From positions 17,564,001-17,628,000 of the forward strand of contig JAWQUS010000026.1 in assembly GCA_036365455.1 (NCBI GenBank): a DNA stretch of 64,000 nucleotides, read 5' to 3'. The notes under the pieces were generated by a model. That model worked only from the letters and a program-made list of their open reading frames with translations, was not told where the DNA came from and did no database searches. The first letter of the stretch is position 1. Each line of letters opens with the position of its first letter. Positions 1-12,881 of this stretch are shown piece by piece. Origin of the DNA: Macrosoma leucophasiata. Its lineage: Eukaryota; Arthropoda; Insecta; Lepidoptera; Hedylidae. The position numbers were made by a program, and so were the translations under genes.

Positions 1-167
1 CGCAGTGGTCAAGGTATAAGAACAGTTACGATAATTAACTGATAACGTTATCGCGAGGTAATCGTTTTCTCCGAACTAAGATCAACACGTTATCTAAACG
101 TTTACAATCTCGTTTTGCACTTGGCATGCTAGTTACTTATGGCGACGATTTAGATACCTGCTTCATC

Positions 168-421
168 TTTTTTTTATGTCATGAGGTGGCAAACAAGCAT
201 ACAGTTTACATTGATGGTAAGTAATACTTACAAACATCTACATGAAATAAGATCAATGTAGATCCATTGCCATTCCTGAGGACTAAGGTATTACGCCTCT
301 GTGCCGGAAATTACAGAGCCACCTGACCGAAATATGGACACTACCTTTTAGCGGCAAGTAGATTAGATAATGCGGTAGTGTCTACGCCCTCGAGCACCTA
401 TACTTGGAACTCTACCACCAT
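168..421 (-). mobile_element. Family A SINE-like element, near full length
   Basis: The A-rich tail (T-run at 168-175 on +) leads through the family's conserved blocks (CTCCTGAGG, CCGGAAATTACAG, TAGCGGCAAGTAG) to the head CTCTACCACCA. The copy is diverged. Family A has no protein and no clear tRNA promoter. Confidence 0.75.
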
Positions 422-1639
422 CTTTATTTTCCTTCACGTCTCTCGAATTTCTACTCACTGAGGTTTTTTTCTAATCGTTCGCTTAACAATTTTGGAGATC
501 CTTACAAAAAGAAACCATGCGAACCCTTGTCTCGAATTTTCATATGCGCCATCAAAACTAGGTAATACAAAAGTTATGCGATTCAGTTTAGGTTGTTGAG
601 GAAAAATGTCATGGCATAGACCCTATACTGAGATCTGTATTAAGACTACAATAAATAAATAATGATACATGCGAGATATAAGAAAACCGCACAAGTTCCG
701 TACGATCTATGAAAAAAAAATCGTTTTTTGGGACGATAACAGATGGACAGTTTTTGCCCTTTGGGCACGGAATGCTAAAAAATGAGTATGCTTCAAAAAA
801 ATTTTTTTATAATATTCTTGAGTGTAGATACTGCCACAGTCGTGGACCATCAACGCGGACTGTTTGACAGTCTGTCAATAAACTCACGTAGGTATAAAAA
901 ACTGGAGACTCACCTTTTTGATATAATAGAAGGATTTCATAGGACATACGAACATGAACACACCACTCACACCACTCACACCACTAACCGAGTTAAAGCT
1001 GCGGGTACAATGTCAATTTATGCCTCCCTGAAACTTTTATAAATAAAGCTAGGATCACACGCACGTACCTATAATGCGCTATACACGCATTTCACACCAT
1101 ACTATCCCTAGACAAAAAACAAATTTGTAGTAGTATCATTTTTTTGTTCCATAATAATTATTTCACGGTGCTTGTGTCATGTTACTGCGGGTTAATTGAA
1201 CCCGCATTAAGAGCGGACCGGTAATTTACAATATTTTTACACTTGGAGTGCATTTCGATCATTTATTGGTACAATTTTGTAGAGTCAGTAGTATACTATA
1301 GGTTTAAAATCAATTTAATGTATACAAAAAATATTTAATGTAGATTTACACTTCAAAAACATTTTTTCGCGTATGTGCGGCGTGCGGCTTAGTAACTACT
1401 TTTAATGTTTCATTCAAGGATGTTACGTATAATATTATCACTACTAAATCTATAACTACAAGAATGTAAAAAAATGCATTACATTCAAAATATCGCATAC
1501 TTACGAAAACATAACCCTATGCCTCCTCAAAAACCAATTCGCGCACTAAATTTCACATAAAACTGCACGGTAACTTACATCTCAAATTAAACTACAATCT
1601 AATTCTATGATGATTGTATGTTATTAGACGATATTCAAC
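422..1639. other. No gene or repeat recognised
   Basis: AT-rich sequence with a small CACCACT triplication at about 960-990 and no supported gene. Confidence 0.4.
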
Positions 1640-1805
1640 CAGTTGTACGATACGTGCGTGTGTCGCGTACGACTGAGGGGACGGTAGCGAGCGTACTCGA
1701 CTCGACTCGCGGCGTGCTCGCCCGTCGCCCGGGTGCCGGCACTCGCCACTCGCGGCTCGCGGGAAAGTGGTCGGCGTTGCGCTCGAGATAGCCACGCGAA
1801 GGTCA
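1640..1805. other. GC- and CpG-rich patch
   Basis: About 165 bp of GC-rich sequence with many CG dinucleotides (CGACTCGACTCGCGGCG, CCCGTCGCCCGGGTGCCGG) in AT-rich DNA. Frames are open on both strands, as expected of such composition. It could be a 5' UTR/first exon, or a transposon end; no motif decides. Confidence 0.35.
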
Positions 1806-1812
1806 AGTTCAT

Positions 1813-1880
1813 CTTGTGTGCACTACCTTTACTTATTTTTTCGATATAAGTATAAGAATTTTGTGTGCACTACCTTTATT
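1813..1880 (+). repeat. 47-bp offset duplication beside the RTE fragment
   Basis: TTGTGTGCACTACCTTTA occurs near 1813 and again near 1861, bordering the truncated end of the RTE fragment. Confidence 0.55.
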
Positions 1881-1914
1881 TTTGATACGAGGTGGATAAA
1901 GTTTAACGTGTGTG

Positions 1915-2300
1915 TAGTCTTCCCTTTGTTGATTTTCAAGCCCAACGAATTGCTGATGCTCTCCAATCGTTCCAACAGACATTTCATCTCGGTTTCCGAA
2001 GCAGCTAGAAGTGTGGTATCGTCCGCGTATCGTAGGATTGTGATCTTGACACCCCCGATGCTAACTCCTCCTTCCCAGCCATCCATGGTTTGTCTCACAA
2101 CATACTCCCCATATGCATTAAACAGGATGGGGGACAAAATGCAACCCTGTCTCACGCCCTTTTGAAAGCTGAAAGGACCCGATATTGTTGTATCAACTTT
2201 CACTACTCCGTAACTTTCGATATAAAGTGACTCAAGTACGGCAACCAGATGCTGCGAGGAGGCAGCAAACAACATAACCCAATTTACATCAAATTACCTA
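1915..2300 (-). pseudogene. RTE-clade LINE reverse transcriptase fragment
   Basis: The minus-strand translation reads through about 115 residues of the palm region of a non-LTR reverse transcriptase. The signature blocks are GVRQGCILSPILFN (motif 4) and LRYADDTTLL, containing the catalytic YADD of motif 5, followed by the LGLKIN block. The 'RYADDTTLLA' and 'LFN.Y.EY' wording is typical of the RTE/BovB clade. Upstream motifs and the endonuclease are missing, and downstream homology stops near 1925, so both ends are truncated although no frameshift is visible inside. It is a dead, 5'- and 3'-truncated insertion, the same clade as the tails at 35960 and 48545. Confidence 0.85.
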
Positions 2301-3540
2301 CAGCTCCCTACAGAGCCGACTTTCCCCTAGTATCAAACTGCCTCTCTCCTTATAAATGCACAACATGGAACAAAATTGTGTTATTATTGTGAAAATAGAC
2401 TATTTTAAGTATTTTCCCATGGAAATAACCATGGAAAGTCTTAATATACCGCTTTTTTTAAGTGCGCCGGTACGAGTATCCTCTAACAAAATTGGCAATA
2501 TCTTTTAAATATTTCACTTCACTATTTTATAATTTATAAAAATACCTACTTACTTATTTCTTTTTTATAATAATAAAAATGCCGAACGGGTTTAAATTAT
2601 TATTATATTTTATCTACATAGAGTCAGTGCACTCTTGGTAGGTTGTTGATATCGGCGTAAGATAACAACACAACGTTATTTTTAAGTATGCCTTCTTTCA
2701 TTGTTATTTTGATGTGTGTAGGTACTGTAGTTTGGTGGTTATTACTTTTATTTTTAAGATAGGTATGAATTTTAAATTGTAAGGTTTTTCTCGGTAGGTA
2801 TATGAGGCAGATTTGTTTCTCACTTAAAAGGGAACATTGTGTAAATTAAATGTCAGAAAAATGAATAAGGTGACTGGTTTACCTACATTACTATCACGTT
2901 GACTGGGTTGACATGCTTTTGTATATCTAATCTCTCGAAAAGATAACCTATGCGACTTTTAATATTAAACATATTTTGTTTAATTTACATTCAATATAAC
3001 AACATAAGACTTTCAATTTCTTTCTTATGAAAGTGAAAATAAAAAACTACGCGGTTCTCTTCAGCATAAACCGTTCACAGCATCCGCACCACGTGAATCA
3101 ATCTGGCGATGCACCCCTCTCTCTCATCCCCATGCAACTTGGTCCGGGAGGGAACGGGACAAAAACACCCGCACCGCGCAAGTCCTCCCCCAAAATAGTA
3201 AGGCAGACTAAAGAAATGATTGCTCGGCGCGAACAATCAATAACACTTAGTGTTAAGCCGATTGTGTTAAAATAAATGCCGCCATTAAATAATTCTCGGA
3301 TGCGCGCGAGTAACATAAATGGTGCCACGTCGAGATGTAATCAAGACAAAATGGGATCTTGAGACGATGTTTGAAAGATTTGAGTACAAATTTAGAAAAT
3401 GACTGTTTTTAGAACCATCGTTTTTTTTAAGTAGGTATGTTACCGTTTTGTAGGAGTACGAAGAATGGACGGTGATTTTAAAGCATATTTTATTGCTATT
3501 GAATTCGAATAAATAGGCACTCTTTTGCTCCTAAACTAAT
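2301..3540. other. No gene or repeat recognised
   Basis: AT-rich. A mildly GC-rich patch at 3085-3200 has open frames on both strands but no coding signature. Confidence 0.4.
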
Positions 3541-3600
3541 GGTCAAATTGCAGATGCGTTGCCACCCCTGATACCTAAATTGTTTTGCCTCTGTGATAGG
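3541..3600 (-). mobile_element. Family A fragment
   Basis: Only the central block is kept: GGTCAAATTGCAGATGCGTT, then a diverged version ending in GCCTCTGTGATAGG. Confidence 0.5.
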
Positions 3601-3647
3601 ACATTGTTATAATAGGACCATTTTAAACGGCTTTTATGAATGACTAA

Positions 3648-3807
3648 GCACCCTAACACACTAGCGGTTAGCCGCGGGAGCGGGTAGCCGCGCGTTATAC
3701 CGATTTTACAAATTAATATGCAACCGCCTGATATGTATTGTGCGTATAATAACAGGCGGTTGCATATTAAACTGTAAAATCGGCTAACCGCTAGTGCATT
3801 AGGGCGC
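3648..3807. mobile_element. Foldback MITE, Harbinger-like, TAA TSD
   Basis: TAA at 3645-3647 and 3808-3810 flanks 160 bp whose ends (GCACCCTAA with CACTAGCGGTTAGCCG) are inverted at the right. The inner arms (AATATGCAACCGCCTG and its mirror) also pair, so the element folds almost end to end. A 3-bp TWA TSD fits PIF/Harbinger. Confidence 0.75.
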
Positions 3808-4130
3808 TAACGGATTAAAATAAGCTTTTGTTCAGTGATCAGCTCCTGAATTATTGACTACAGGGTCACATTGTTCTGTAATTTGGAAACAATTGTCTTT
3901 GTGTTCGAAACAACTGTTTGGATTATGAAATCATGGCTGCCGCGACCTTAATTGATATTTCCATTTAATAAATCGAACGATTACTTTTACACTAATATCG
4001 AGATCGTGACTTATTACAATGAACACTTATAAGTGTTTAATAACTCTCGGCAAATGTGAAGGCCCTATTTTGACCATAAAGGAGTTTGCCCACTTAAGAC
4101 CGTAATAGAAAAAAAATAATAATAATAAAA

Positions 4131-4330
4131 TACGCTTACACTCACAGCCCCACAGTAGGTATAAACCTCTGTCGTGGGTGCCGTTGTACACATACAACAC
4201 ATACACAAACACCCAGACCCGAAACAAACATCTGTAGGCCATACAAATATTTGTCCCGGTGCAAGAATCGAACCCGCGACCCTTCGCATCAAACGGTCAT
4301 CTCACATCGCTGGACTAACCGGGTCGTCAA
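4131..4330 (-). mobile_element. Family B tRNA-derived SINE
   Basis: The minus strand starts GACGACCCGGTTAGTCCAGC, with an A box (TTAGTCCAGCG) and a B box (GGTTCGATTC), the split pol III promoter of a tRNA. A body with GTGTTTGTGTATGTGTTG and an A/T-rich end at 4120 follow. The tRNA-like part no longer folds as a full tRNA. Confidence 0.8.
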
Positions 4331-4806
4331 TATAGGAACGTGTCAGACATGTAAAGAAGCACAATACGCTCTACTATACCCACTAAAGCCGTTTTATTAC
4401 CGTATGCTACCCGTGTGATAGGCATAAGAGCCTTTTCACAGAAGACAAGCCATTACTTTGGGCGATTTCACGGCGAGGCGATTGAGGTGCGAGCTCCCGA
4501 CTTGCATACGAGTACTCGCTGCAATATCGACGCGATTTATAGGTAAATCGCCGAGTATTTTTTGTCGCAACCACGCCGCTCAAATCGTGGTCAAATCGGC
4601 TCGTCGAGAAATTGCCCAAAAAATGGCTAGTGTAGAACGGTTCTACACAACCTGTATGGCACGTATCCAATGTGTACTCTCTCCAGTGTAGCATGAACGT
4701 CTTGAAGTGCTGTATTTCTTTTTAATGAAAAAAATTGTTCTATTATAAAACTGACTGTAAGACAACTAGTAATGTTTTCTATAATTAAATCAACAAAAAA
4801 TTAACA

Positions 4807-4996
4807 AATACGCTTACCCTCACAGCTCCACACTCGGTATAAACCTGTATCGTGAGCAGCGTTGTACTGGCCGTCCGTGCTGTTGCCAGCCGGGCGCCAG
4901 TAAACTCGGGCATATACGGGACTGGCGTACGAGGCGTAAGCTTAAGTACTAGGCGGCGAATGGTCGCCACACGCCGCTGAACTAACCGGGGCGTCA
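4807..4996 (-). mobile_element. Family B tRNA-derived SINE, diverged
   Basis: It keeps the family end CGCTTACCCTCACAGCTCCA and the head CTGAACTAACCGGGGCGTC. The middle is replaced or rearranged. Confidence 0.6.
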
Positions 4997-5577
4997 ATTC
5001 ACGCCTTTAGACGTTTGCAACGGCCATAAGGTCATAATATGCGGATACAACCCGTATACTCACCGTTTTGCTGCCTGCGGGCTTTCCGTTTTATGCATGG
5101 AGTGTATCAAGTACGGTGTTGGTCCGTGACGGGCACGTCTTGTGTGTATACTGTGTATAGTCTCATACGCCAGATACGTTCCTATTACGGACCGGAATGA
5201 TACGTTACAGTGGGCAGACTCCTTTAGCCATAACTGCGTATAAAGAAGTGCTCACACTAGGTGCTTTCGCAACCAATACCTATGTAGTAATACATTAAAG
5301 TGTCAAAACACTTTCGATTTCGTCTAAAATTAATTTGCTTATGACCTAATGACTTACTAAACTGTTTTAATTTACCTACTTTAGCCTTAATTAGACAGCG
5401 TGTTTACTTTTTGAACGTAATTATTTTATTTTTAGTGATCTTAATGATAAGAAATTAGAATAGAAAGATTATAATTCTTGGACTTTAGGTATTTAGTATT
5501 AATACCATAAATTAAAAATATTGTATTTTTTTGTGTGATGTTGGTGGAAAACGAGCAGCATTTCATACAAAAGAATC

Positions 5578-5640
5578 AGAGGTCAAAAGGCAAATGCGTC
5601 GCCACGTCTGAGGCCAATTCAACTCGCCTCTGTGATAGAA
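5578..5640 (-). mobile_element. Family A fragment
   Basis: The central block only, with GAGGTCAAAAGGCAAATGCG and GCCTCTGTGATAG recognisable. Confidence 0.5.
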
Positions 5641-6230
5641 ATTACGATTCTTGTAAAAAAATTGATATATTCGTCAGTCAATCAAATTTTTGCTCACGAT
5701 ACCTACTTTTCCGGGCGCATTAATTAGCTTGACTCATTTTGTATGAAATATTGTAATTCGTTATAAATATGTATTGCTTTTGTTAAATTAAGCAAGACTT
5801 ACCAGTGCCGGATGATGGTCGAATATAGTGGTTTTCTTAATATTAGATCGTGTATAAATAATTGTAGGTTATTATTTCAATTACCTGCAAAGAGAAAAAA
5901 ATCAAATTAGGATTATCGAATATGATAACACAATAGATTTGTTACAAAAATTGGTGGAGATTATTATAAGTCTCGGTTAAGGGTCTAGAACTAGAAAATT
6001 GACGATTTATACCTATATACATATACAGTAAGATAAAGATTATTTCTTGATAAAGAAGTGAAAAGGTATTAAATGTTGTTACAAGTAGTTTTACAAATGA
6101 ATTTAACAATTTTATGTTCTTAGGTTTTCGCGAGCCTCATTCATGGAAATAAAACGTAGGGTTGACTTGAAATAATCATTTTAGTTTAAGATACGCGCGA
6201 TAAATCCAAAAACGTAATTTTATTACAATT

Positions 6231-6515
6231 ACTGGTGGTAGAGCTCCAGTGACGGAGCTCGCGGGCGTGGGCACCACAGCATTACCTGATTTACTTGCCG
6301 CTAAACGGTAGTGTTCAGCACTAACGTGTTCCGGTCAGGTGGTAATGTACGGCCCTGTAATTTCTGGCACAGAGGCATAACACACAAATGCAAATGCGTT
6401 ACCACTCCTGAGGCCTACTCAGGTCTTTGTGTGGGTGTCTATAGGCTGCAGTCATCACTTAACATCAATGTGAACTGCATGCTTGTTTGCCACTTCTATT
6501 ACATAAAAAAAAAAA
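6231..6515 (+). mobile_element. Family A SINE-like element, full length
   Basis: It runs from ACTGGTGGTAGAGCTCCAGT to an A12 tail after CTATTACAT. The flanks share ATTACAATT on the left and ATTAACAATT on the right, a possible TSD. Confidence 0.8.
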
Positions 6516-7011
6516 TATTAACAATTTTAGTTAAACATTTTTTATTTAGGTACACCTCACACCGCATTCCTCTCATATACCCCATGCAACACAGAGAAAT
6601 ACCCGTTCAAAAAATGCTCCAAATTTTGTCGAACAAAACTTTCCATTCTGAAAACAAAACATTCTTAATCTGAAATGCCCTAAACAAAACCAATGAGCAC
6701 GCGTCTAGTCTCTCATCTCTCATCTCTCGTTAGCCAACCGAACAGAAAGCTCGTTTGTCTTGATCTCACCACAATTTGCATTTGTTTCCTTGTGCAAAAA
6801 CAGAATAGAGCGGTGAATAGGAATTAAGAGCAATAACAGATAAGTAACAATTAGCGATTAGTGGATCTTTGTGTGACAATGGCGTCTTTTCTATTCTCAC
6901 ACACTTGTGGACTGTGGCTGAATGGTGTATGAATTACACGTTAAAAACATGCTGGTGTGTTTCTTGTTGGTGATCAATAAGGAAGTCGCGATGGTGTATC
7001 ATAGTTTTTTA

Positions 7012-7086
7012 TTAGTGGTAGAACTCCAGTGACGGAGCTCGCGGGCGTAAGCACCAACGCATTACCTAATCTACTCGCCACTAAAT
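7012..7086 (+). mobile_element. Family A head fragment
   Basis: The first about 75 bp of the family, including CTCCAGTGACGGAGCTCGCG. It abuts a decayed minus-strand copy whose head (CTGGAGTTCTACCACTG) is at 7262-7279, leaving two heads facing each other. Confidence 0.6.
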
Positions 7087-7109
7087 CTACATCAAACCAA
7101 ATATTTTAA

Positions 7110-7279
7110 CACGATTTTAATGTAGATACGTTGCTACTTTAGAGGCATAATTGAAACAAAGTGAGTGAAGCGCGTATGTTGATCGTAAGCGATCTACTCG
7201 GTTAAGCTATACGGGCGCAGTCGGGTGTGTGATGGCTGACCGCCGGTGGCAAATTGAAATACTGGAGTTCTACCACTGA
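7110..7279 (-). mobile_element. Family A element, decayed
   Basis: A central block (TTTTAATGTAGATACGTTGC) and the head (CTACCACTG at 7271) remain. The middle is replaced by unrelated sequence. Confidence 0.4.
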
Positions 7280-8143
7280 TAAATTACTGTTGGAATTGGT
7301 TACTCCTTCAGAATTATACATTCCCAAAAAGAGTACGTACAATGAAGTTATGGTTGGAAAAGTTGCATAACAAAACCCCCCTGTTTAAAAAAAAAACAGA
7401 TAAGACAAACTATAAAATATCAACCCATCGAGCGTTAGTTAAAAGCAATAGTAAATCCATAAGCCCAGTTAACGACCCATCCTTCCCACGCTCTCACGCC
7501 CTTCCTTGCCCTCCAGATAGCTCTGTAACCGAATAAAACACCAACATGGCGGTACAAGGGTTATGGCACACAAAAATGAACACAGCTTCCTACTTAAGCG
7601 ACACCCTACTCCAGTTACAAAGACCACCGGCGTTTGCGCATCGTGTTATCGAGTTCTACATCATCGTTGTCTTAACCATCAAGTTGGATGGGAAAAGTAT
7701 CCTTTCAACTTGATACGTCCATAGTCTATTTACTTTAAATCAAGCATTAATTTAAAGTACGCGTGATATAACTTTACCTGTCACTAAATGGCGTTGTTCA
7801 GCACTACCGCGTACGGAGTAGATGGTATTTTTTATGTTAAAGAATTGACAGACATGCAGACACCGGGACACACGGGACACCTGATGGAAAGTGGTCACCG
7901 TAGTAAATAAACTAAGTATTCATTCTAACAAAGGGTAATGGCGGTGCGGAAATCTATTAGCGCTTCAATTATACGGTAGTCAGGAATTAATTGTCTTTCA
8001 ATAAAATATAATAAATGGTTATTCTACGTAATATAAATCTATGACCGCTGACCACGCGTCATGAAAATACGCATTTCAATTAATTCAGCACGACAGTCAA
8101 TAATCCGAAATGAGATCAGTGTGGTGATGATATCATAACCGAC

Positions 8144-8451
8144 CAAAAAGCAACACGGGCCACGCCACGGCCGGCGCCGGAGTAGCCATAGCTTTTATTA
8201 CCGATGTCAAATAGTCTGTCATTGTTGCGGGGGCAAATACGTGCGACACATACACACACTACAAAAATCGTCTATTACTACGAAACTAACACCTTGACTT
8301 TAACACAGTACATTTACAATTTCATGTACACATTTAAACATCTAGGCGACAGGCATAGGCCCACTTGGGCTTGTACTTTGACAGAGGGGAAAGCCTGCAT
8401 ATGGCTACTCCCCTCCGGTCCGCCGCGGCCGGTGGCCCGTGTTGCTCTATG
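8144..8451 (-). mobile_element. Family F hAT-type MITE with 8-bp TSD
   Basis: TAACCGAC at 8136-8143 and 8452-8459 flanks a 308-bp element. The termini are inverted repeats of CATAGAGCAACGCGGGCCAC type, degraded on the left (CAAAAAGCAACACGGGCC). An 8-bp TSD is the hallmark of hAT elements. Non-coding. Confidence 0.85.
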
Positions 8452-8579
8452 TAACCGACCAACATCTGGCGCACCTTACAGTTAAAATTAATCGTTTGAA
8501 CTTATACAAACAAACAGATATGATTAATTAACTTTGTCAACAAAATTACGTTGAGTTAAATGATAAGGGTCTGTATAAC

Positions 8580-8655
8580 CCAGCTCTCCAAGAATTGTCT
8601 TCTACTGGAAGAGAATACCTCCACTAGTGCAGTCGGTCAACCGAACAATGGCGGT
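8580..8655 (+). mobile_element. Family H SINE head fragment
   Basis: ACTGGAAGAGAATACCTCCA and CAGTCGGTCAACCGAACAAT match the other family H heads. It abuts the family G fragment. Confidence 0.55.
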
Positions 8656-8659
8656 ATAT

Positions 8660-8722
8660 GCATAATACATATACACTCTCTGCCTACCCCGTTAGGGACC
8701 TGGCGTGAAGATACATACATAC
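8660..8722 (-). mobile_element. Family G end fragment
   Basis: CTGCCTACCCCGTTAGGGAC and CTGGCGTGAAGATACATACA form the reverse complement of the family G start. Confidence 0.5.
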
Positions 8723-11187
8723 ATATATTATTGCAAATGTTGGTTAATCCGATAAAAAAAACTTTTTAAAATCTCTTGGAAATATGTGTCTCACAAAACA
8801 GAAACTATATTGGTTATTTCGTTTTTAGCATTAAAATCTTTGCTGTGACTTATTCCTTAATTACTTTTCATCTGAATTCGACGTAAAAATTTATAATCAT
8901 AAGTCTAATCTGATTGGTGATTAAGTTATTAAGTCTTTAAAAACTGAAAGATAACTCGACCCTGATACTAAATCTTGCATTGTGTCTATATTTAAATACC
9001 TATATGTTTCAAAGGATGTAGGTATATTGAGATAAGGCAGTATCTAATGGTTTCATATGATAAATACCTTAACGCCATCATCCATGCCATGATATAATAG
9101 AATCATATTCCCGTGTGAAAGAACTAAGGCCATGAGTGTTATGGTGTTTGGAGTGGCTTACCCTGTCATTCAACACTTGTTTTTTTTTTTCATCTCCTTT
9201 GTATATTTATATACATGTTGAGTATGTATGAAGCATTTAATCATCGATAAACTGATTCCAAACGGTCTTTTATCTTTATCAACTCAAAGGTAACTCTTGA
9301 ATTGTTCCATAGGATCTTTCTTTTTATCAAAAGGCATAATTAATTTACAGAAGTGTCATTAGAAATTGAAAAATGCCAACTATCTTAAAATTAATAAATA
9401 AATAAAAAAATCCACATCGCCGTCGTTCTGCGGCAAAGTTCCCAGCAGGCTGGCAGCTGCGCCACGTTTAGAATCTATTCACTTCCATTTTTTTAAATTT
9501 CTAATGACGTTTCGAATGTGTCTGTAAAGATGTATCAAAATGAAAAAAAATATTTTATTTAAAAAATATCTATTTATGAAGTCGAATTTTACGTGTCTGT
9601 CTAAATGAGTCTCTATGAAATCATGAAATGAAAAACCATTAAATTGTTATTTTTGGATTATGGAGCTTTTTACCATGCTTTGATGAAATCGTCAAAAAAT
9701 TCCTAACTGTATATAAAATATTATTTTAACCCTTCAAGGAACGTAAAGCCGCCGGACAAGACACAATTGAAAATTAATTTTGCTGTCATATTTTTCTCGT
9801 GACTTCACGGGTTAAGAACGTGCCTCTAATCAGATAACGAAAAAAATTAACTGATTAGAGGCAATACCATTATTTCTTATGGCAGACTTATTTCAATCTT
9901 ACCTTGTTGTTACGTATAACAAATTAACCCGAAAAATTAACAAACGACACAGCAAAAGATTAATTATGACTGCTCTAAAGTTGTACTTTTTGTTGTCATT
10001 CGGCACACGTCAAAACAAACTAAGATTGCAAAAAGAGATGGTGGTATGGCCCTTGAGTTGTTTATTAGCAACAATAATAAAAATTCATACAATGATGTAT
10101 TTTGCATGTTCCGTGTTCATCTTTAATGCATGCTGGGGTATCGCTAGACAGATGAATGGATCGGAAACCCGCATTGCGCCAGTCCATGGGCACGGCTTTA
10201 GGGTAGCAACACATATACTATAGAGAATCTATCACTTTCCTAAAAAAGTCTTCAAATAATTGAAAATAAAAGAAGGAATAACTGTCTTACAAAAGACTGT
10301 TTAAAAGTGGCATCACGGATTTGAGTTGTCAATTGATGTGCAGAGCGATTGCTTATAAATGTGGACACTATTCATTCTCATTCGTACGCACTCAGATTTT
10401 TTATAAAATGGAGTTTTAATAAAATATCTCTCATGTTTCATGTATCCTAAACAAGGAACACCGTCTTGTCTTAGGCGTGTTTCAGACACATTTTAGAAAC
10501 ATTCTGCCCCTTGCCCAAAGAAATATAGATATTGATTCCCGATCAAAGAGAAGTTCCAAAGAATTTTCCTACGCGTGTCATGATGTTATAATATGCTCTA
10601 GACAGGTAATGCTTAATTTTTACGTTGCAGATAAAAAGTGCCAAAAAACTCTTTTTCCATTTCATATCACAATAAATCAATCACCTGACAAATTCTTAAA
10701 CTTGCTTCATTTGGTGACTTTGGCACAGCCTTAGATAATTATAAACAGTCTGATACAGTTACTGCTAATAGAATTAGCGTTACCGTGCTTTAATGCTTGA
10801 GCACTCTTGTATTGATTGCGTTTCAGAAAGCCTTTGAGCTAACTCGAAAGTTCTCTCAAATGTGGACTATGCTTTAGGGCTCAACTTAAGCCGGCGAGAG
10901 TAATTGCAGAACTAACTCGTAGTCTGTGATGTACAACCTAGAACTTCGCCGAACTTTATCGGACTAGTGAGCTTGGTTTTGGCATCGAGCACTTTTCTCT
11001 TTTCACTTTTGCCTTTACTTCTCAGAGGAGGCAGACAGGGCTATATACGTACATATGGATACATGTGTTCAATTTTTTGTTTCTTAATTAAAATACAAGG
11101 ACAAGGCTGTTATGACCTTAGCCGATTATTTTGAAACTCAAGAGGTATAACTTAGAATATAAGTGCAAAAAGTTGCAAATAAGCTTC
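8723..11187. other. Mostly unique AT-rich sequence
   Basis: Apart from the 9820 hairpin, nothing is recognised. Frames up to 114 codons occur here but lack family motifs. Confidence 0.4.
9820..9862. repeat. 13-bp inverted repeat
   Basis: TGCCTCTAATCAG and its mirror CTGATTAGAGGCA around a 17-bp A-rich loop. Confidence 0.6.
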
Positions 11188-11343
11188 TGATGCCTCCGTG
11201 CCGGCAATTACAAGGTGGTACATTACTCCTTGACTGTCACACGATGCTACTGAACACTACCATTCAGCGGCAAGTAGATTATGTAATATGTAATGCGGTG
11301 TTGCCTACGCACGCTACCTTCATCTCTGGAGCTCTTCAATCAG
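11188..11343 (-). mobile_element. Family A element, 3' truncated
   Basis: It runs from GATGCCTCCGTGCCGGCAAT to CATCTCTGGAGCTCTT. It lacks the A-rich end and the terminal CCACCAG. Confidence 0.65.
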
Positions 11344-11851
11344 TGAATCACTTATTCGAGTAAATATTATAAAAATATTACCAGTGGCAGATTGACGTCT
11401 ACATAAGTACATAACTTTCTGTATCTAAATACTACTAAATAGGTAAGTATGTGTATGATCATGAATTCTTACATATTTTTAAAACCATAATCAAACATTT
11501 AAAAGAGACAATTTCTTATAAAGGCTTTCCAGATGCTGAAAAAGCGTGTCAATCAATCGGTTTAACAAGCTTTGACACCGTTTGTAAAGCGAGAAAAGTT
11601 CACATTTCGACAACCATTTTTCACAGTCTCGAGAGCAAATTAACTCTGTCCTGACAAGCTGAAAGCTAATAAGCAATAACATCGTCGCAAAAGTGCTCAT
11701 TTGGGATCCCCTAAATCCATTGACGCGCTTATAAAGGCGTATCTCACCACCGATGCTCTGGTGCGACATATTTTCCTGCGGATTTGGATAAGCAACAGGA
11801 AAGTATCGCTCCTCTTCTACGTTTAACGTCTATTTTGTGTCAGATATTTTT

Positions 11852-12099
11852 ACTGGTGGAAGAGCTCCAGTGACGGAGCTCGCGTAGGCACCACCGCATT
11901 ACCTAATATACTTGCCGCTAAATGGTAGTGTTCTACACTATCGTGTTCCAGTCAGGTGGTTATGTACGGCCCTGTAATTTCCGGTAGAGAAGCATAACAC
12001 CTTAGGCCTCAGGAGTGGTAACCCATCTGCATTTTGACCTTGGTCTTTGTGTGAGTGTCTATAGGCTGCAGTCATCACTAAACATCAATGTGAACTGAA
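11852..12099 (+). mobile_element. Family A SINE-like element
   Basis: The head ACTGGTGGAAGAGCTCCAGT through to ATCAATGTGAACTG is present. The last about 40 bp and the A tail are missing. Confidence 0.75.
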
Positions 12100-12261
12100 C
12101 TTAATTTAAAATCATCCCAACTTAAAAAGCATGGAGGATTTAAAACATTAAACATAATAAATGTATGTTTACTGATAGAACAAAGTACGTAGTATAAAAA
12201 TGAGTACCTAGGAAGTACATTCTACATGTATAGTAGGTATACATTCCAATTATACTACAGT

Positions 12262-12440
12262 CAAAGAATATGTAATAATACTACGTATAGAATGGACACT
12301 TCGACGTCCCGCCCGATTTGCTCGCATCATTCAACCCCTTCCCCTCTTATGGGCGACGGTTGGTATTTTGTACGTGCTACGCACACAGGTGCGCGTAAAT
12401 ACACGTCACTGATTGATGTCTGTGTAATAGAAACCAAACC
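12262..12440 (+). mobile_element. Family C repeat copy
   Basis: It shares AATATGTAATAATACTACG, ACTTCGACGTCCCGCCCG and CGACGGTTGGTATTTTGTAC with the copy at 15219. Homology fades after TAATAGAAACCAAA. Confidence 0.6.
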
Positions 12441-12881
12441 CGATTTATTTGGTCAAGGGAATCAGTTTGTTTATCCTGGGCTCCTCCAAACCATCGAAGC
12501 GTGTCTTCTCATTCTTACACCAATTCGATCAAGACGGGCGGTATCTTTAAACATATTATGTGAAGAATCGAGATTAGAGAATCAGATATATGAATTGTGA
12601 GATAATGCCAATTGCACCGACGAATGTGTGCGTGATGTCAGGTGTTACAGGTTACAGTACAATGCAAGGAAGGGAAAGTGGTCTGTCGGGATTGCTCTCG
12701 CCCTATTCCGCATTCGCACCACGCCTAGGGTTGCGAACTATTTACGGATACGCAAAGAACCAGATATTAACTCTTGTTAAACCAGATTTAATTTCTGCTT
12801 ATTTTTTATATCATTAAATCCAGTTCACATTAATCGTAAATGAATAGGCACTTTAACCTATAAATTTCTAATATAACATTT

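Noticed and set aside
9879..10223. 114-codon frame as a gene
   Set aside because: Low-complexity, AT-driven composition and no family signature.
12226..12600. 124-codon frame
   Set aside because: Its first half is family C repeat, also found at 15219 and 30668; no domain in the rest.
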